Shown piece by piece: positions 50,406-59,473 of a DNA stretch of 64,000 nt. The position numbers were made by a program, and so were the translations under genes. Numbering within the stretch: position 1 is the first letter of the stretch; each line of letters starts with the position of its first letter. The notes under the pieces were generated by a model. That model searched no databases. It saw nothing but the letters and a program-made list of their open reading frames with translations, and was not told the origin of the DNA. The stretch comes from Faucicola tetraodonis (GTDB lineage: Bacteria; Pseudomonadota; Gammaproteobacteria; Pseudomonadales; Moraxellaceae). The DNA is taken from NCBI GenBank assembly GCA_032017425.1, contig DALZPW010000001.1. One strand, written 5' to 3'.

Positions 50406-52061
50406 TTATTGCATGATTTTAACGTAAGCTTGCGCTCTTAAGTCCTGCATCCAATCGTCTAGCGCTTGTGGTGCCATACGTTGGTATAGGATTTCACGCG
50501 CCATGTTTTTACGATAGACATCACTCACATCTTTTTGGCGTTTTTCATCGACTTTAAGAATATGCCAGCCAAATTGTGATTGGAATGGCACAGAATAGTC
50601 ATTTACCGACGTTTTTTTCATCATTGCTTCAAAGCTTGGTACCATATCACCTTCACTGACCCAGCCCAAATCGCCGCCGTTGCTGGCGCTTCCTGGATCT
50701 TTCGAGTAGGTGCTCGCTAAGGTAGCAAAGTCCGCACCTTGACGCAGTTTTTCATAGATAGTGTCGATCTGCTGTTTCGCCATGTCAGCCGGTAGGACGG
50801 TCGATGGGCTGATTAAAATATGGCGGGTATGCCATTGATCGATGATTTTTTGTTGACCGCCGCGTTTATCGACCAATTTAATCACGTTATAACCTTCTGC
50901 CGTGGCAATGGGGTTGGTGACTTGCCCGACTTCAAGGGCGGTGATGTTTTTTGACAATTCTGTCGGTAACTCTGCCGCGACGTGGTAGCCCATATCGCCC
51001 CCTTGAATTTGCGCGTTATAGTTGGTTTGCGCGTCAGTCATGATTTGCTCAATATTGGCATTCTCAGCTTGCAAGTTTTTGGCAATTTGGGTGGCTACGG
51101 TCAGCGCTTGTTTTTTTTGTTTGTCGCTGGTTTTACCTGCGGCATCGGCTACAAAAGGCACGCGAATATGTAAGGTGCGATATTGTGATTTTTCTAAAGC
51201 GTTGCTCTCTGGTGATTTTAAGAAGTTGTTAATATCTTGATCTGAGATTTTAATGCGGCTAGCAAGTTGTTGCTGCTGCAAAGTTTGTATCGCCAAGTCT
51301 TCACTGACTTTTTGACGCAATGCTTGGTAACTACCTACGCGCTGGGCGTCAAGTTTTTGCTGGAATTCGGCAAGGCTTGCGACCCCATTTTGTTGTGCCA
51401 AATTGGTCAATGCAGCATTCACTGCATTCTCCTCAGCTTGCAGTCCTTGGCGTTTGATGATATCAAGTTGGATTTGCTTAGTAATTAGCTGATCCAATAC
51501 TTGCGGATAAAGTTGCTGTGCGGGTGGTACAGGTTTGTTTTGCGCTTGAAGCTGTGCAGAAGCTTGAGCAACCGCGCGATCTAACTGGCTGCGTAAAATA
51601 GGGGTGTCGTTGACAATAGCAATCACGCCATCAATGACCTGATCTTGCGAGCTGCTAGTGACGACAGGCGTTGGCTTGGCTGATGAGTTGGCGACCTCTG
51701 ATGTTACGGGCGCAGTTTGGGAGACAGTTTTTGCTGTTTTTTGAGTGGTAGGTTTTGAGCCACTGGCTTTAGTGTCAGCTTTGACTGATTTGGCAGCGTT
51801 GGTGGTTTTGTTTGCTGTCACAGCTTTGGTTGATTTGCTTGTGGTTTGCGCTGCAGGTTTGGTACTAGATTTTTTGCTAGATTCTACCGTCGTTTTGCTG
51901 CTGGTTGTGTTGGTTTTGGCTGTTGCAGCCGCTGCTGCAGTCACGGCTTGCGCGCTCAATGTTGGCATAACCAATAGAGCGCCATATATCAAAGCGCTAG
52001 TGAGAGCAGATAGGGTGTTGCGGTGAAAATTGGGTAAATTATGCATGACAGCATAGTTCAT
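50406..52061 (-). CDS. surA: Periplasmic chaperone and peptidyl-prolyl isomerase SurA
   Basis: Folds and escorts outer-membrane proteins, LptD among them, across the periplasm. The 551-residue protein has a signal peptide (hydrophobic ALTSALIYGALLVMPTLSAQA), then about 95 residues of Ala/Thr/Ser/Lys-rich low-complexity linker, an unusual addition. The SurA N-terminal domain follows (DQVIDGVIAIVNDTPILRSQLDRAVAQA), a degenerate first parvulin domain, and an intact second one with RHILISP, FATLASTYSKDPGSASNGGDLGWVSEGDMVPSFEAMM and VPFQSQFGWHILKVDEKR. Start ATG 52061 has AAGG nine bases upstream. It lies 239 bp after lptD on the same strand, the conserved order; E. coli SurA is 428 residues, so the excess is the linker. 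Confidence 0.95.
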   Translation of the reverse strand: MNYAVMHNLPNFHRNTLSALTSALIYGALLVMPTLSAQAVTAAAAATAKTNTTSSKTTVESSKKSSTKPAAQTTSKSTKAVTANKTTNAAKSVKADTKASGSKPTTQKTAKTVSQTAPVTSEVANSSAKPTPVVTSSSQDQVIDGVIAIVNDTPILRSQLDRAVAQASAQLQAQNKPVPPAQQLYPQVLDQLITKQIQLDIIKRQGLQAEENAVNAALTNLAQQNGVASLAEFQQKLDAQRVGSYQALRQKVSEDLAIQTLQQQQLASRIKISDQDINNFLKSPESNALEKSQYRTLHIRVPFVADAAGKTSDKQKKQALTVATQIAKNLQAENANIEQIMTDAQTNYNAQIQGGDMGYHVAAELPTELSKNITALEVGQVTNPIATAEGYNVIKLVDKRGGQQKIIDQWHTRHILISPSTVLPADMAKQQIDTIYEKLRQGADFATLASTYSKDPGSASNGGDLGWVSEGDMVPSFEAMMKKTSVNDYSVPFQSQFGWHILKVDEKRQKDVSDVYRKNMAREILYQRMAPQALDDWMQDLRAQAYVKIMQ

Positions 52062-52300
52062 GACATGTATCCTTAAAATAAAAACCAAAAGTAAATTTGA
52101 TGACTCAAAAATTGTGGCAAAACCATTTAGCTTAAATGACGGGTCTTTGACCGAGTGTCTTAGAGGTTGCTAAATGATATTGCTAAGTGATGTTGTAAAG
52201 TTTGGGTCATTTTATACAATAATATTTGCTAGCGTATGTCTGTATCATAATAAATCCTAAAAAACGTCAAGTTTTAGGCAGTTTTTTGCGTAAAAGGCAT

Positions 52301-55264
52301 TTAGTATCTAGGGTCATAACCCAATACCCGATTACGCATCAAGCTAGCCAGTCGACCGTCACCTTTGTTGGATAACCCATTTAAGCTAATTTCTGCCATG
52401 ATGGCGTGGTCAGCACTGTCTTTATCACTTAATTCATCATAATAACGGCGAGCATAAATCGATAAGCCATAACAACAGCTATCATAAGTAAAGCCCGCTA
52501 ACACATCACTAAAACGACTTTTCTCATTGTCGTATTGGACAGCCCCTAAAAACTGCCAATTATCATTAATAGGCAAAACAGCAGAGCCTGTGAAAGCAGA
52601 GAGGGCTTTTTGTCCAAATATACTCTCATTGCGTTTGATATACCCTAAGTTATAAAGGCTATTGTAAGTTGGCGCATAACGAAATTGGGTGTTGATATAG
52701 TTTAAATCAGCGTTGTCATCAACCGAGCCATCTAAATCCACCCAAAAATCTTGACGCGGTTGGGTGCTTACCTGAAAAACGGTACCGGTATTGTCAATTT
52801 TTAACCCATCATCGGTATTGTCAAGATGTACCCGAATATCACTCAAATAAATTTGTTTACCCACGCTAGCATCCAAGCGAGTCAAACCATTGCCATCAAT
52901 ATAGCGATAATTTAATGATGGGGTTAGATGATTGTTGTCGGGCAGGCGATCATATCCCAAAAACCATGAATCTTCATACAATTGCGAAAAATTGAGCGAT
53001 GCCAAACGGGTATTAAAGTTGGGTACGTCAGTCTGGTCTTTATAGGGCGAGTACACATATTTTAGGCGCGGGCTTAATAACTGATAGCCGCCTAAGGAGT
53101 CATCAAATTTACCAAACGGAGTGCCTGCTTTAAAAAAATTTAAGCCACTGTCAATACTAAACTGCGGTACAAAAATAGATTGGCTTTTGCTATTTTTATC
53201 CAGTCCATTGGCGTCGGCTGATTCTTGGTCAAATTGGGTATAAAGGTGCTGTAAACTTACTGACGGGGTCACATATCCCCAAGTCCGCATCATTGGGTAG
53301 GCGGCAGTGAGTTTGTTATACAGTCTGCCACCACTTTGCTCAGGCGCAGAGCCATCATCGATTGGGCGTTTAAAATAGGCAAAATCGCTGATACCCGTCA
53401 AATCAAATTGGGTCACCCAAGGCACACGATATTTGACCGATAACTGCGGCAGACGGTCATACGGTTTGTCTTTGTCCAAGATTTTTTCTGAATTGGTTAA
53501 ATTACGATCCAGTGTTTGAAAGGTTTCAATCTTGGCAAGCGCAGTCAAATAGTCATTGTAATAATTGGCTTGAATGCGCCTCGGTAAATTTAATTGAACG
53601 GTTTCGTCACCCAAGGTCTCAAAATCGTTTAAGAATTTAGGATCTGAGACATACTGGTATAGCGCATCAATGGACAGGTTAGGGATATCTTTTGACTGCC
53701 AATGATGATTATAATAAAAGCGCTTACGGTCTTCATCATTATATTGTTTGTCGTTTGGCAGATAAGAACCTGTCAAGCTACCATAACCAAATTTTTCTGT
53801 CAGATAGCGGAACTCACCTGTCAACATCGGATTGCGGTCAGTAAAAATGGTTGGCGTGACAGTGGCATCGTAATTTGGCGCTAGATTAAAGTAATAAGGT
53901 AACTGTACATTAAAACTCCCTTCTGTACTAAAGCCGCCGCGTGGTAACAAAAAACCACTGGTGCGGCGATCGTCAATCGGAAAGTTGAAATACGGTAGGT
54001 ACAATACCGGGGTGTTTTTGACTTTTAACGTGGCATTATAGGCCTCACCGCGACCCGTGTCGGTATTGATATCGATGTTTTTGGCATTGATTTGCCAAGT
54101 CGGATTGTCAGGCGCGCAGGTAGTAAACATGACATCGTCAATTTCAACGCGGCTTTCATCGACTTTATTAAGCCGTTTGGCATAACCATACGCTTGTAGG
54201 GGCACGCTGGCAAACGCCACATCTTTGGCGGTTGCTTTGCTGCTATCCGTTTGGTACGCCAGTTCGTCGGCAACGGTAATCAGCCCCCCTTTTGGGCTAT
54301 CTTTAAGGCTTACACGTGGGTTACCGTCTGTCGATTGGATGCTTTGCGCGGCATCGACCAACAAAACATTACCTTGAGCGGCCGCAATGCCATCTTGCAC
54401 GTTAACGACCACTTTATCGGCAGAGATTTGCTGACGACCTTGGTTGATTTGCACATCGCCTGACAATTCAGCGTAATTTTCATTGTCATAATACCCATAG
54501 TCAGACGACGCATAAATTGGGAAGCTGCTATTGGGCTTATCGGTAGCGGCTGCCGCTAATGCCTGTTGTTGATAAATGGTCGAGGTGGGATATACCCAGT
54601 TGCCATGACACATGGCGTCTTTTTTTCGGCTACCTGTTTTTGATTGAGCACCTGACTGTTGACTATCAGGCGCGAGCGGGTTCAGTAAATTTGGATTAGC
54701 AACCGTGGCGTTAGTATCGTCCGTGGTTTGCGGGGTTTTGGGTTGATAAAAGGTTTTGAGCTTATCTAGACTGGCTTGCTGCTGTTGATTTGGGGTAAAG
54801 TTGAGTCGAGTACGCGCAGAGTTTGGTTTGATGTCAGGCGCGCTAATCGGTGTGATACCTTGATTGGTGGTTACATCGACAGTAGTAACGCTGTCTGCTG
54901 TGGTGGCGATACTACTATCGGTATCGGGCTTTGCAGCTGAGGTATCAAGGTTTTGTTTTTCAATACTTTGTGATTCAGTGCTTTGTGTCTCAATATTCTG
55001 TGACTCAATGTTTTTAGCTGCTGTGCTTTGTGCTGTCGTTGCATCATTCGATTCAGTCACGGCTGCTGTCGGCAACACCGCAAGCGCTGAGGTTGAATAC
55101 AAAGTAGTAAACATTGCCCCAAGCGTCATCGCTAAAACGTTGGTGTGTCGATAAATTTGGTGTAATGATTGATGCAGGCGTGTGGGCTGGGTTGGCAAAG
55201 ACGAATGTGAAGTTAAACGATTAGAAGTTGACGAAATAGGCGACAATTTCACAGATTTTTTCAT
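52301..55264 (-). CDS. lptD: LPS-assembly outer-membrane protein LptD
   Basis: The 26-strand barrel that, with LptE, inserts LPS into the outer leaflet. The 987-residue precursor has a long basic n-region and hydrophobic segment (about residues 43-62), then an about 150-residue low-complexity stretch, a periplasmic OstA/beta-jellyroll domain (YAELSGDVQINQGRQQISADKVVV, about residues 264-400), a VLYLPYFNFPIDDRRTSGFLLP junction and the barrel. Cys219, Cys383, Cys930 and Cys931 correspond to the four cysteines that form the two disulfides in E. coli LptD. Repeats ESQN/ETQS/ESQS near residues 87-103 come from short duplications. Divergent from amgK. Confidence 0.96.
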   Translation of the reverse strand: MKKSVKLSPISSTSNRLTSHSSLPTQPTRLHQSLHQIYRHTNVLAMTLGAMFTTLYSTSALAVLPTAAVTESNDATTAQSTAAKNIESQNIETQSTESQSIEKQNLDTSAAKPDTDSSIATTADSVTTVDVTTNQGITPISAPDIKPNSARTRLNFTPNQQQQASLDKLKTFYQPKTPQTTDDTNATVANPNLLNPLAPDSQQSGAQSKTGSRKKDAMCHGNWVYPTSTIYQQQALAAAATDKPNSSFPIYASSDYGYYDNENYAELSGDVQINQGRQQISADKVVVNVQDGIAAAQGNVLLVDAAQSIQSTDGNPRVSLKDSPKGGLITVADELAYQTDSSKATAKDVAFASVPLQAYGYAKRLNKVDESRVEIDDVMFTTCAPDNPTWQINAKNIDINTDTGRGEAYNATLKVKNTPVLYLPYFNFPIDDRRTSGFLLPRGGFSTEGSFNVQLPYYFNLAPNYDATVTPTIFTDRNPMLTGEFRYLTEKFGYGSLTGSYLPNDKQYNDEDRKRFYYNHHWQSKDIPNLSIDALYQYVSDPKFLNDFETLGDETVQLNLPRRIQANYYNDYLTALAKIETFQTLDRNLTNSEKILDKDKPYDRLPQLSVKYRVPWVTQFDLTGISDFAYFKRPIDDGSAPEQSGGRLYNKLTAAYPMMRTWGYVTPSVSLQHLYTQFDQESADANGLDKNSKSQSIFVPQFSIDSGLNFFKAGTPFGKFDDSLGGYQLLSPRLKYVYSPYKDQTDVPNFNTRLASLNFSQLYEDSWFLGYDRLPDNNHLTPSLNYRYIDGNGLTRLDASVGKQIYLSDIRVHLDNTDDGLKIDNTGTVFQVSTQPRQDFWVDLDGSVDDNADLNYINTQFRYAPTYNSLYNLGYIKRNESIFGQKALSAFTGSAVLPINDNWQFLGAVQYDNEKSRFSDVLAGFTYDSCCYGLSIYARRYYDELSDKDSADHAIMAEISLNGLSNKGDGRLASLMRNRVLGYDPRY

Positions 55265-55429
55265 TAGACATTTACCAAAGACGCAATATAAAAACCTTCA
55301 CATCATATCACTAGCGTCATCAATATACTATTGCAAAAGATGTTTAAAATTGCAAACATGATAGACGCCACTTGAGAGATACGCAGATTTTCGGTAGCAT
55401 AACTTATTTTTATTGAGTAAGCCCACCTT

Positions 55430-56572
55430 ATGAACCATCCCGCCGCACAACTTGCCAACCAAGACCCTTCCGATAGCACAGCTTCGCCATCAGATGACCA
55501 GCCATGTCAACCACACTCATATGAACAACAGCCACTTGAACAACAGTCACGGGAACAACAGCTGCACACTTGGTTAACCCAAGTTTTTCCAAATCAATCA
55601 TTGCAGCATGAAAAAATACCTGGTGATGCCAGCTTTCGCAGCTATCATCGCTTAACCGTCGACAATCAACACTATATCGTGATGGATGCGCCGCCAGAAA
55701 AAGAATCGGTAAAAGAATTTATCGCCGTGGACAACTTAATGGCAGGTCATGTGCATGTGCCAAAAATGATTGCCACGGATGAACAGCAAGGTTTTATCGT
55801 CCTTGAGGATTTGGGAAATACGGATTTTGCCGATGTCATTGCCAAGGATTTAACGGATGCAGGCGAGCTGGCAAAAACTGCGCGCTATTATCAGCAGGCA
55901 ATGCAGGAAATTTTGGCGATTCAAAAAATTGACATCAATGACGCCAAAGCCGTTATCCCAAGTTACGACGATGCCTTGCTGCGCCGAGAAATGGGCTTGT
56001 TTAGCGAGTGGTTTTTACGCTATATCGGCGTGACGATGACCCCAGACTTAGAGACGCTGTGGCAAGATTTGCAGTCTGATATTATCCAGCAAGTCATCGC
56101 GCAGCCTCAAGTGGTGGTGCACCGTGATTTTCACAGCCGTAATTTGATGGTATTAAATCACAGCGATGAGTTGGGCGTGATTGATTTTCAAGATGCTGTC
56201 ATCGGAGCCTATACCTATGATTTGGCGTCTTTATTGCGAGATGCCTATATCAATTATGATGAAACATGGGTCAACACGCATCTGGCTCATTATTATCAAT
56301 TGGCGCAAATTGACAAAAGCTTGGCAGAGTTTACTGTGGATTTTAATATCATGAGTATGCAGCGTCATCTCAAGGTATTGGGAATCTTTGTACGCTTGTT
56401 TGAGCGAGATGGCAAAGACCGTTATTTGGTCAACCTGCCCAAAGTTTTCAATAATTTATTAACTTGTCTAAAAGCTATCAGCCAAAGGGATGAGCATCAT
56501 ACTTTTGATAAATTTGCTGATTGGATGACAGCCGTTGTTGAACCTGCTTTTCATCAAAAAATCCAAGGATAA
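55430..56572 (+). CDS. amgK: Anomeric MurNAc/GlcNAc kinase AmgK
   Basis: Phosphorylates free MurNAc at C1, starting the peptidoglycan recycling shortcut that bypasses de novo UDP-MurNAc synthesis, as shown for Pseudomonas putida. The 380-residue protein is an aminoglycoside-phosphotransferase-fold kinase: GDASFRSYHRLTVDNQHYIVMDAPPEKE (nucleotide loop and Lys-equivalent region), FIVLEDLGNTDFADVI hinge, catalytic loop VVHRDFHSRNLMVL and the metal Asp in GVIDFQDAVIGAYTYDLASLLRDAY. An N-terminal extension of about 45 residues is Gln-rich with EQQPLEQQSREQQL repeats. murU follows 6 bp later. The divergent lptD partner is the same context as in pseudomonads. Confidence 0.93.
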   Translation: MNHPAAQLANQDPSDSTASPSDDQPCQPHSYEQQPLEQQSREQQLHTWLTQVFPNQSLQHEKIPGDASFRSYHRLTVDNQHYIVMDAPPEKESVKEFIAVDNLMAGHVHVPKMIATDEQQGFIVLEDLGNTDFADVIAKDLTDAGELAKTARYYQQAMQEILAIQKIDINDAKAVIPSYDDALLRREMGLFSEWFLRYIGVTMTPDLETLWQDLQSDIIQQVIAQPQVVVHRDFHSRNLMVLNHSDELGVIDFQDAVIGAYTYDLASLLRDAYINYDETWVNTHLAHYYQLAQIDKSLAEFTVDFNIMSMQRHLKVLGIFVRLFERDGKDRYLVNLPKVFNNLLTCLKAISQRDEHHTFDKFADWMTAVVEPAFHQKIQG

Positions 56573-56578
56573 AACCCC

Positions 56579-57277
56579 ATGACAACCACCATCACCCAAG
56601 CCATGATTTTATCCGCGGGTAAAGGCACTCGGCTGCGCCCTTTAACTTTGACCACGCCAAAGCCACTTGTCGAAGTCGGCGGGCAACCGCTTATCGTGTG
56701 GCATATCAAAGCACTCAAACAAGCCGGTATCACTGATATCACCATCAATGTGTCATGGCTTGCGGATAAACTGCTAAATGCAATCGGGGATGGCAGTCAA
56801 TACGGTGTCACCATTCATTGGTCGATTGAGCCAGAAGAACCGCTTGAGACAGCAGGCGGTATCAAGATGGCTTTGGCTACTGGTAAATTAAAAGACCAGC
56901 CATTTATTTTGGTCAATGGGGATGTGTGGACGCCTTTTAATTTTGCTCAACTAAGCCAGCTTCAGTTAAACGATTCGCAGGCTTATTTGCTACTCACCGA
57001 CCAAGCTACGCACAACCCAACGGGTGATTTTGCCTTAGAAAATGGCAAGGTCAAGGCAGATGGCACACCAAAATATACTTTTGCAGGGATTAGCGTGATG
57101 TCACCAAGATTATTGGATACGGTCAAGGCAGGTGAGACTGCGCCGCTTGCGCCACTACTCAAACAAGCCATGCAAGCAGGTTTGGTAATTGGCGATTTGC
57201 TGAGCGATGCGTGGGTCGATGTGGGCACGCTTGAGCGTTTAGAAAATTTGAACCAAAAATTGTCGGCTAACAAGTAA
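56579..57277 (+). CDS. murU: MurNAc-1-phosphate uridylyltransferase MurU
   Basis: Converts MurNAc-1-phosphate and UTP to UDP-MurNAc, the second step of the AmgK-MurU recycling route. The 232-residue nucleotidyltransferase starts with the signature AMILSAGKGTRLRPLTLTTPKPLVEVGGQPLI, contains EPLETAGGIKMAL, the metal Asp in FILVNGDVWTPF, and AWVDVGTLERLENLN near the end. Length fits MurU (about 223-240). It lies 6 bp after amgK, so the pair is co-translated. The route matters for fosfomycin response because it avoids MurA. Confidence 0.93.
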   Translation: MTTTITQAMILSAGKGTRLRPLTLTTPKPLVEVGGQPLIVWHIKALKQAGITDITINVSWLADKLLNAIGDGSQYGVTIHWSIEPEEPLETAGGIKMALATGKLKDQPFILVNGDVWTPFNFAQLSQLQLNDSQAYLLLTDQATHNPTGDFALENGKVKADGTPKYTFAGISVMSPRLLDTVKAGETAPLAPLLKQAMQAGLVIGDLLSDAWVDVGTLERLENLNQKLSANK

Positions 57278-57361
57278 TTTGACAGAAAATTTCATCTTTT
57301 GCCATTTTGCTTTTATTTGAAAGCCGAGCAAACTAAACGGTTAAAGCTAAAAAAATGACCC

Positions 57362-57394
57362 AAAACTGTGATAAAATTTGTCACAGTTTTATTT
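57362..57394 (+). terminator. Terminator of amgK-murU
   Basis: AAAACTGTGA 57362-57371 pairs perfectly with TCACAGTTTT 57381-57390, followed by ATTTTT. Confidence 0.75.
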
Positions 57395-57417
57395 TTAGCA
57401 TGTTACATACGACAAAA

Positions 57418-57454
57418 TTTAATTCTGCAATTAATTCTGTAACTAATTCTGTAA
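57418..57454 (+). repeat. 12-bp tandem repeat before tkt
   Basis: Three consecutive units of the type AATTCTGTAACT (the first with CAATTA) lie directly before the tkt ribosome-binding site TAGGAAAG. Confidence 0.8.
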
Positions 57455-57467
57455 TATAGGAAAGCCA

Positions 57468-59465
57468 ATGACAACCCCAATTTCTGAACGTCGTCTTGCC
57501 AACGCCATCCGTACCCTAGCTTTTGAAGCGGTGCAAAAAGCCAATTCTGGACATCCAGGCGCGCCGATGGGCATGGCAGATATCGCTGAAGTGTTATGGC
57601 GTAAGTTTTTAAAGCACAATCCAACCGACCCAAATTGGCTAAATCGCGACCGTTTTGTGCTTTCAAATGGTCATGGCTCAATGCTTCAGTATGCTTTGCT
57701 GCACTTGACAGGATATGACGTTAGCATTGAGGATATCAAAAATTTCCGCCAATTGCACTCTAAAACCCCCGGTCACCCTGAATATGGCTACACCGCAGGT
57801 GTGGAAACTACCACAGGTCCCTTGGGTCAAGGGATTGCCAACGCTGTAGGTTTTGCGATTGCAGAAAAAACCCTAGCCGCGCAATTTAACCGAGACGGTC
57901 ACCAAGTCATCGACCACCAAACCTATTGCTTTTTAGGTGATGGCTGTTTGATGGAAGGTATTAGCCATGAAGTTTGCTCATTAGCCGGTACGCTGCAACT
58001 GGGAAAATTGGTTGTATACTATGATGACAATGGTATTTCGATTGATGGTGACGTCGAAGGCTGGTTCTCAGATGACACCCAAAAACGTTTTGAAGCCTAT
58101 GGCTGGCAAGTGCAAAAAGTTGATGGTCACGATACCGATGCCATCACCCAAGCGACCCAAAATGCGATAGCTGAAAAAAATAAACCATCACTCATTATCT
58201 GTAAAACCGTGATTGGCGCAGGTTCACCCAACAAGCAAGGCTTGGAGGCCTCACATGGCGCACCCCTTGGCGCGGATGAAATCTTGCTTACCCGTCAAGC
58301 ACTCAAGTGGGATCACGAAGCCTTTGAACTTCCAGACGATATTTATGAAGGGTGGGACTGTACAGTTAAAGGTCAAGCACTACAACAATCATGGGAAAGT
58401 GAATTCGATGCTTATAAAGACGCTTACCCAGAGCTTGCCAGTGAATTGCTTCGCCGTGTGAATGGTGACTTGCCAGCAAATTTTGAGACACAAGCCCAGG
58501 AATTTATCAAGGCGTGTCAAAATAACCCAGAAAACATTGCAACGCGTAAAGCCAGCCAAAATTCAATCAATGCCTTACAGCCATTATTGCCAGAGCTGCT
58601 GGGCGGTTCTGCTGATTTGGCAGGGTCAAATCTGACTTGGTTTAAAAATGCCAAGGCGCTCGAAGATGATGCGGCAGGTAACTATATTCACTACGGTGTG
58701 CGTGAATTTGGTATGACGGCAATTGCCAATGGTATTGCCTTATATGGCGGCTTTATTCCGTATGTGGCGACGTTCTTGATGTTTATGGAATATGCGCGCA
58801 ATGCGGTGCGTATGTCAGCTTTGATGAAACAACGCGTCATTAATGTCTATACGCACGACTCAATCGGTCTGGGTGAAGATGGACCCACTCACCAACCTGT
58901 CGAGCAGCTTGCTAGCCTGCGTGCTACCCCAAATCTACATACTTGGCGACCCTGTGATACGGTCGAGTCAGCCGTGGCATGGGTAGAAGCCTTGAAAGCA
59001 AAATCAACCCCATCCGCGCTGATTTTTAGCCGTCAAAACCTACCGCACCAAGCGCGAGATATCGAACAAGTAGCCAATATTGCCAAAGGTGGCTATATAC
59101 TAGCCAAAGAACAAGGCGAGCTACGTGCCATCATCATCGCCACAGGTTCAGAGATTGAGCTTGCCATGAATGCTTACACTGAGTTGACTGCCGAAGGTTT
59201 GGGCGTGCGCGTCGTATCAATGCCCTGTGCTGAAGTGTTTGCCAAACAAGAAATCAACTACCGTGACAGCGTGTTACCACCCCAAGTGCGTGCGCGTGTG
59301 GCGGTTGAAGCCAGCCATATCGATTATTGGTACAAGTTTGTAGGGCTTGATGGTAAAGTCGTGGGTATGACCACCTTTGGTGAGTCTGCCCCTGCTAAAG
59401 ACTTGTTCCCATACTTTAACATCACCACTGATGCGGTCATTCAAGCCGTGAAAGCGGTTGTTTAA
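57468..59465 (+). CDS. tkt: Transketolase
   Basis: Thiamine-diphosphate enzyme of the non-oxidative pentose phosphate pathway. The 665-residue protein has the N-terminal RRLANAIRTLAFEAVQKANSGHPGAPMGMADIAEVLW, HGSMLQYALLHLTGYD, ETTTGPLGQGIANAVGFAIAEK, the ThDP/Mg2+ motif FLGDGCLMEGISHEV, VYYDDNGISIDGDVEGW, and the second domain with GGSADLAGSNLTWF, NYIHYGVREFGMTAIANGIALYGG and THDSIGLGEDGPTHQPVEQLASLRATP. Length agrees with E. coli TktA (663). AGGAAAG precedes the ATG. It also supplies erythrose-4-phosphate to AroG. The downstream phosphoribosyltransferase gene begins 8 bases after its stop. Confidence 0.98.
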   Translation: MTTPISERRLANAIRTLAFEAVQKANSGHPGAPMGMADIAEVLWRKFLKHNPTDPNWLNRDRFVLSNGHGSMLQYALLHLTGYDVSIEDIKNFRQLHSKTPGHPEYGYTAGVETTTGPLGQGIANAVGFAIAEKTLAAQFNRDGHQVIDHQTYCFLGDGCLMEGISHEVCSLAGTLQLGKLVVYYDDNGISIDGDVEGWFSDDTQKRFEAYGWQVQKVDGHDTDAITQATQNAIAEKNKPSLIICKTVIGAGSPNKQGLEASHGAPLGADEILLTRQALKWDHEAFELPDDIYEGWDCTVKGQALQQSWESEFDAYKDAYPELASELLRRVNGDLPANFETQAQEFIKACQNNPENIATRKASQNSINALQPLLPELLGGSADLAGSNLTWFKNAKALEDDAAGNYIHYGVREFGMTAIANGIALYGGFIPYVATFLMFMEYARNAVRMSALMKQRVINVYTHDSIGLGEDGPTHQPVEQLASLRATPNLHTWRPCDTVESAVAWVEALKAKSTPSALIFSRQNLPHQARDIEQVANIAKGGYILAKEQGELRAIIIATGSEIELAMNAYTELTAEGLGVRVVSMPCAEVFAKQEINYRDSVLPPQVRARVAVEASHIDYWYKFVGLDGKVVGMTTFGESAPAKDLFPYFNITTDAVIQAVKAVV

Positions 59466-59473
59466 GCAATATC

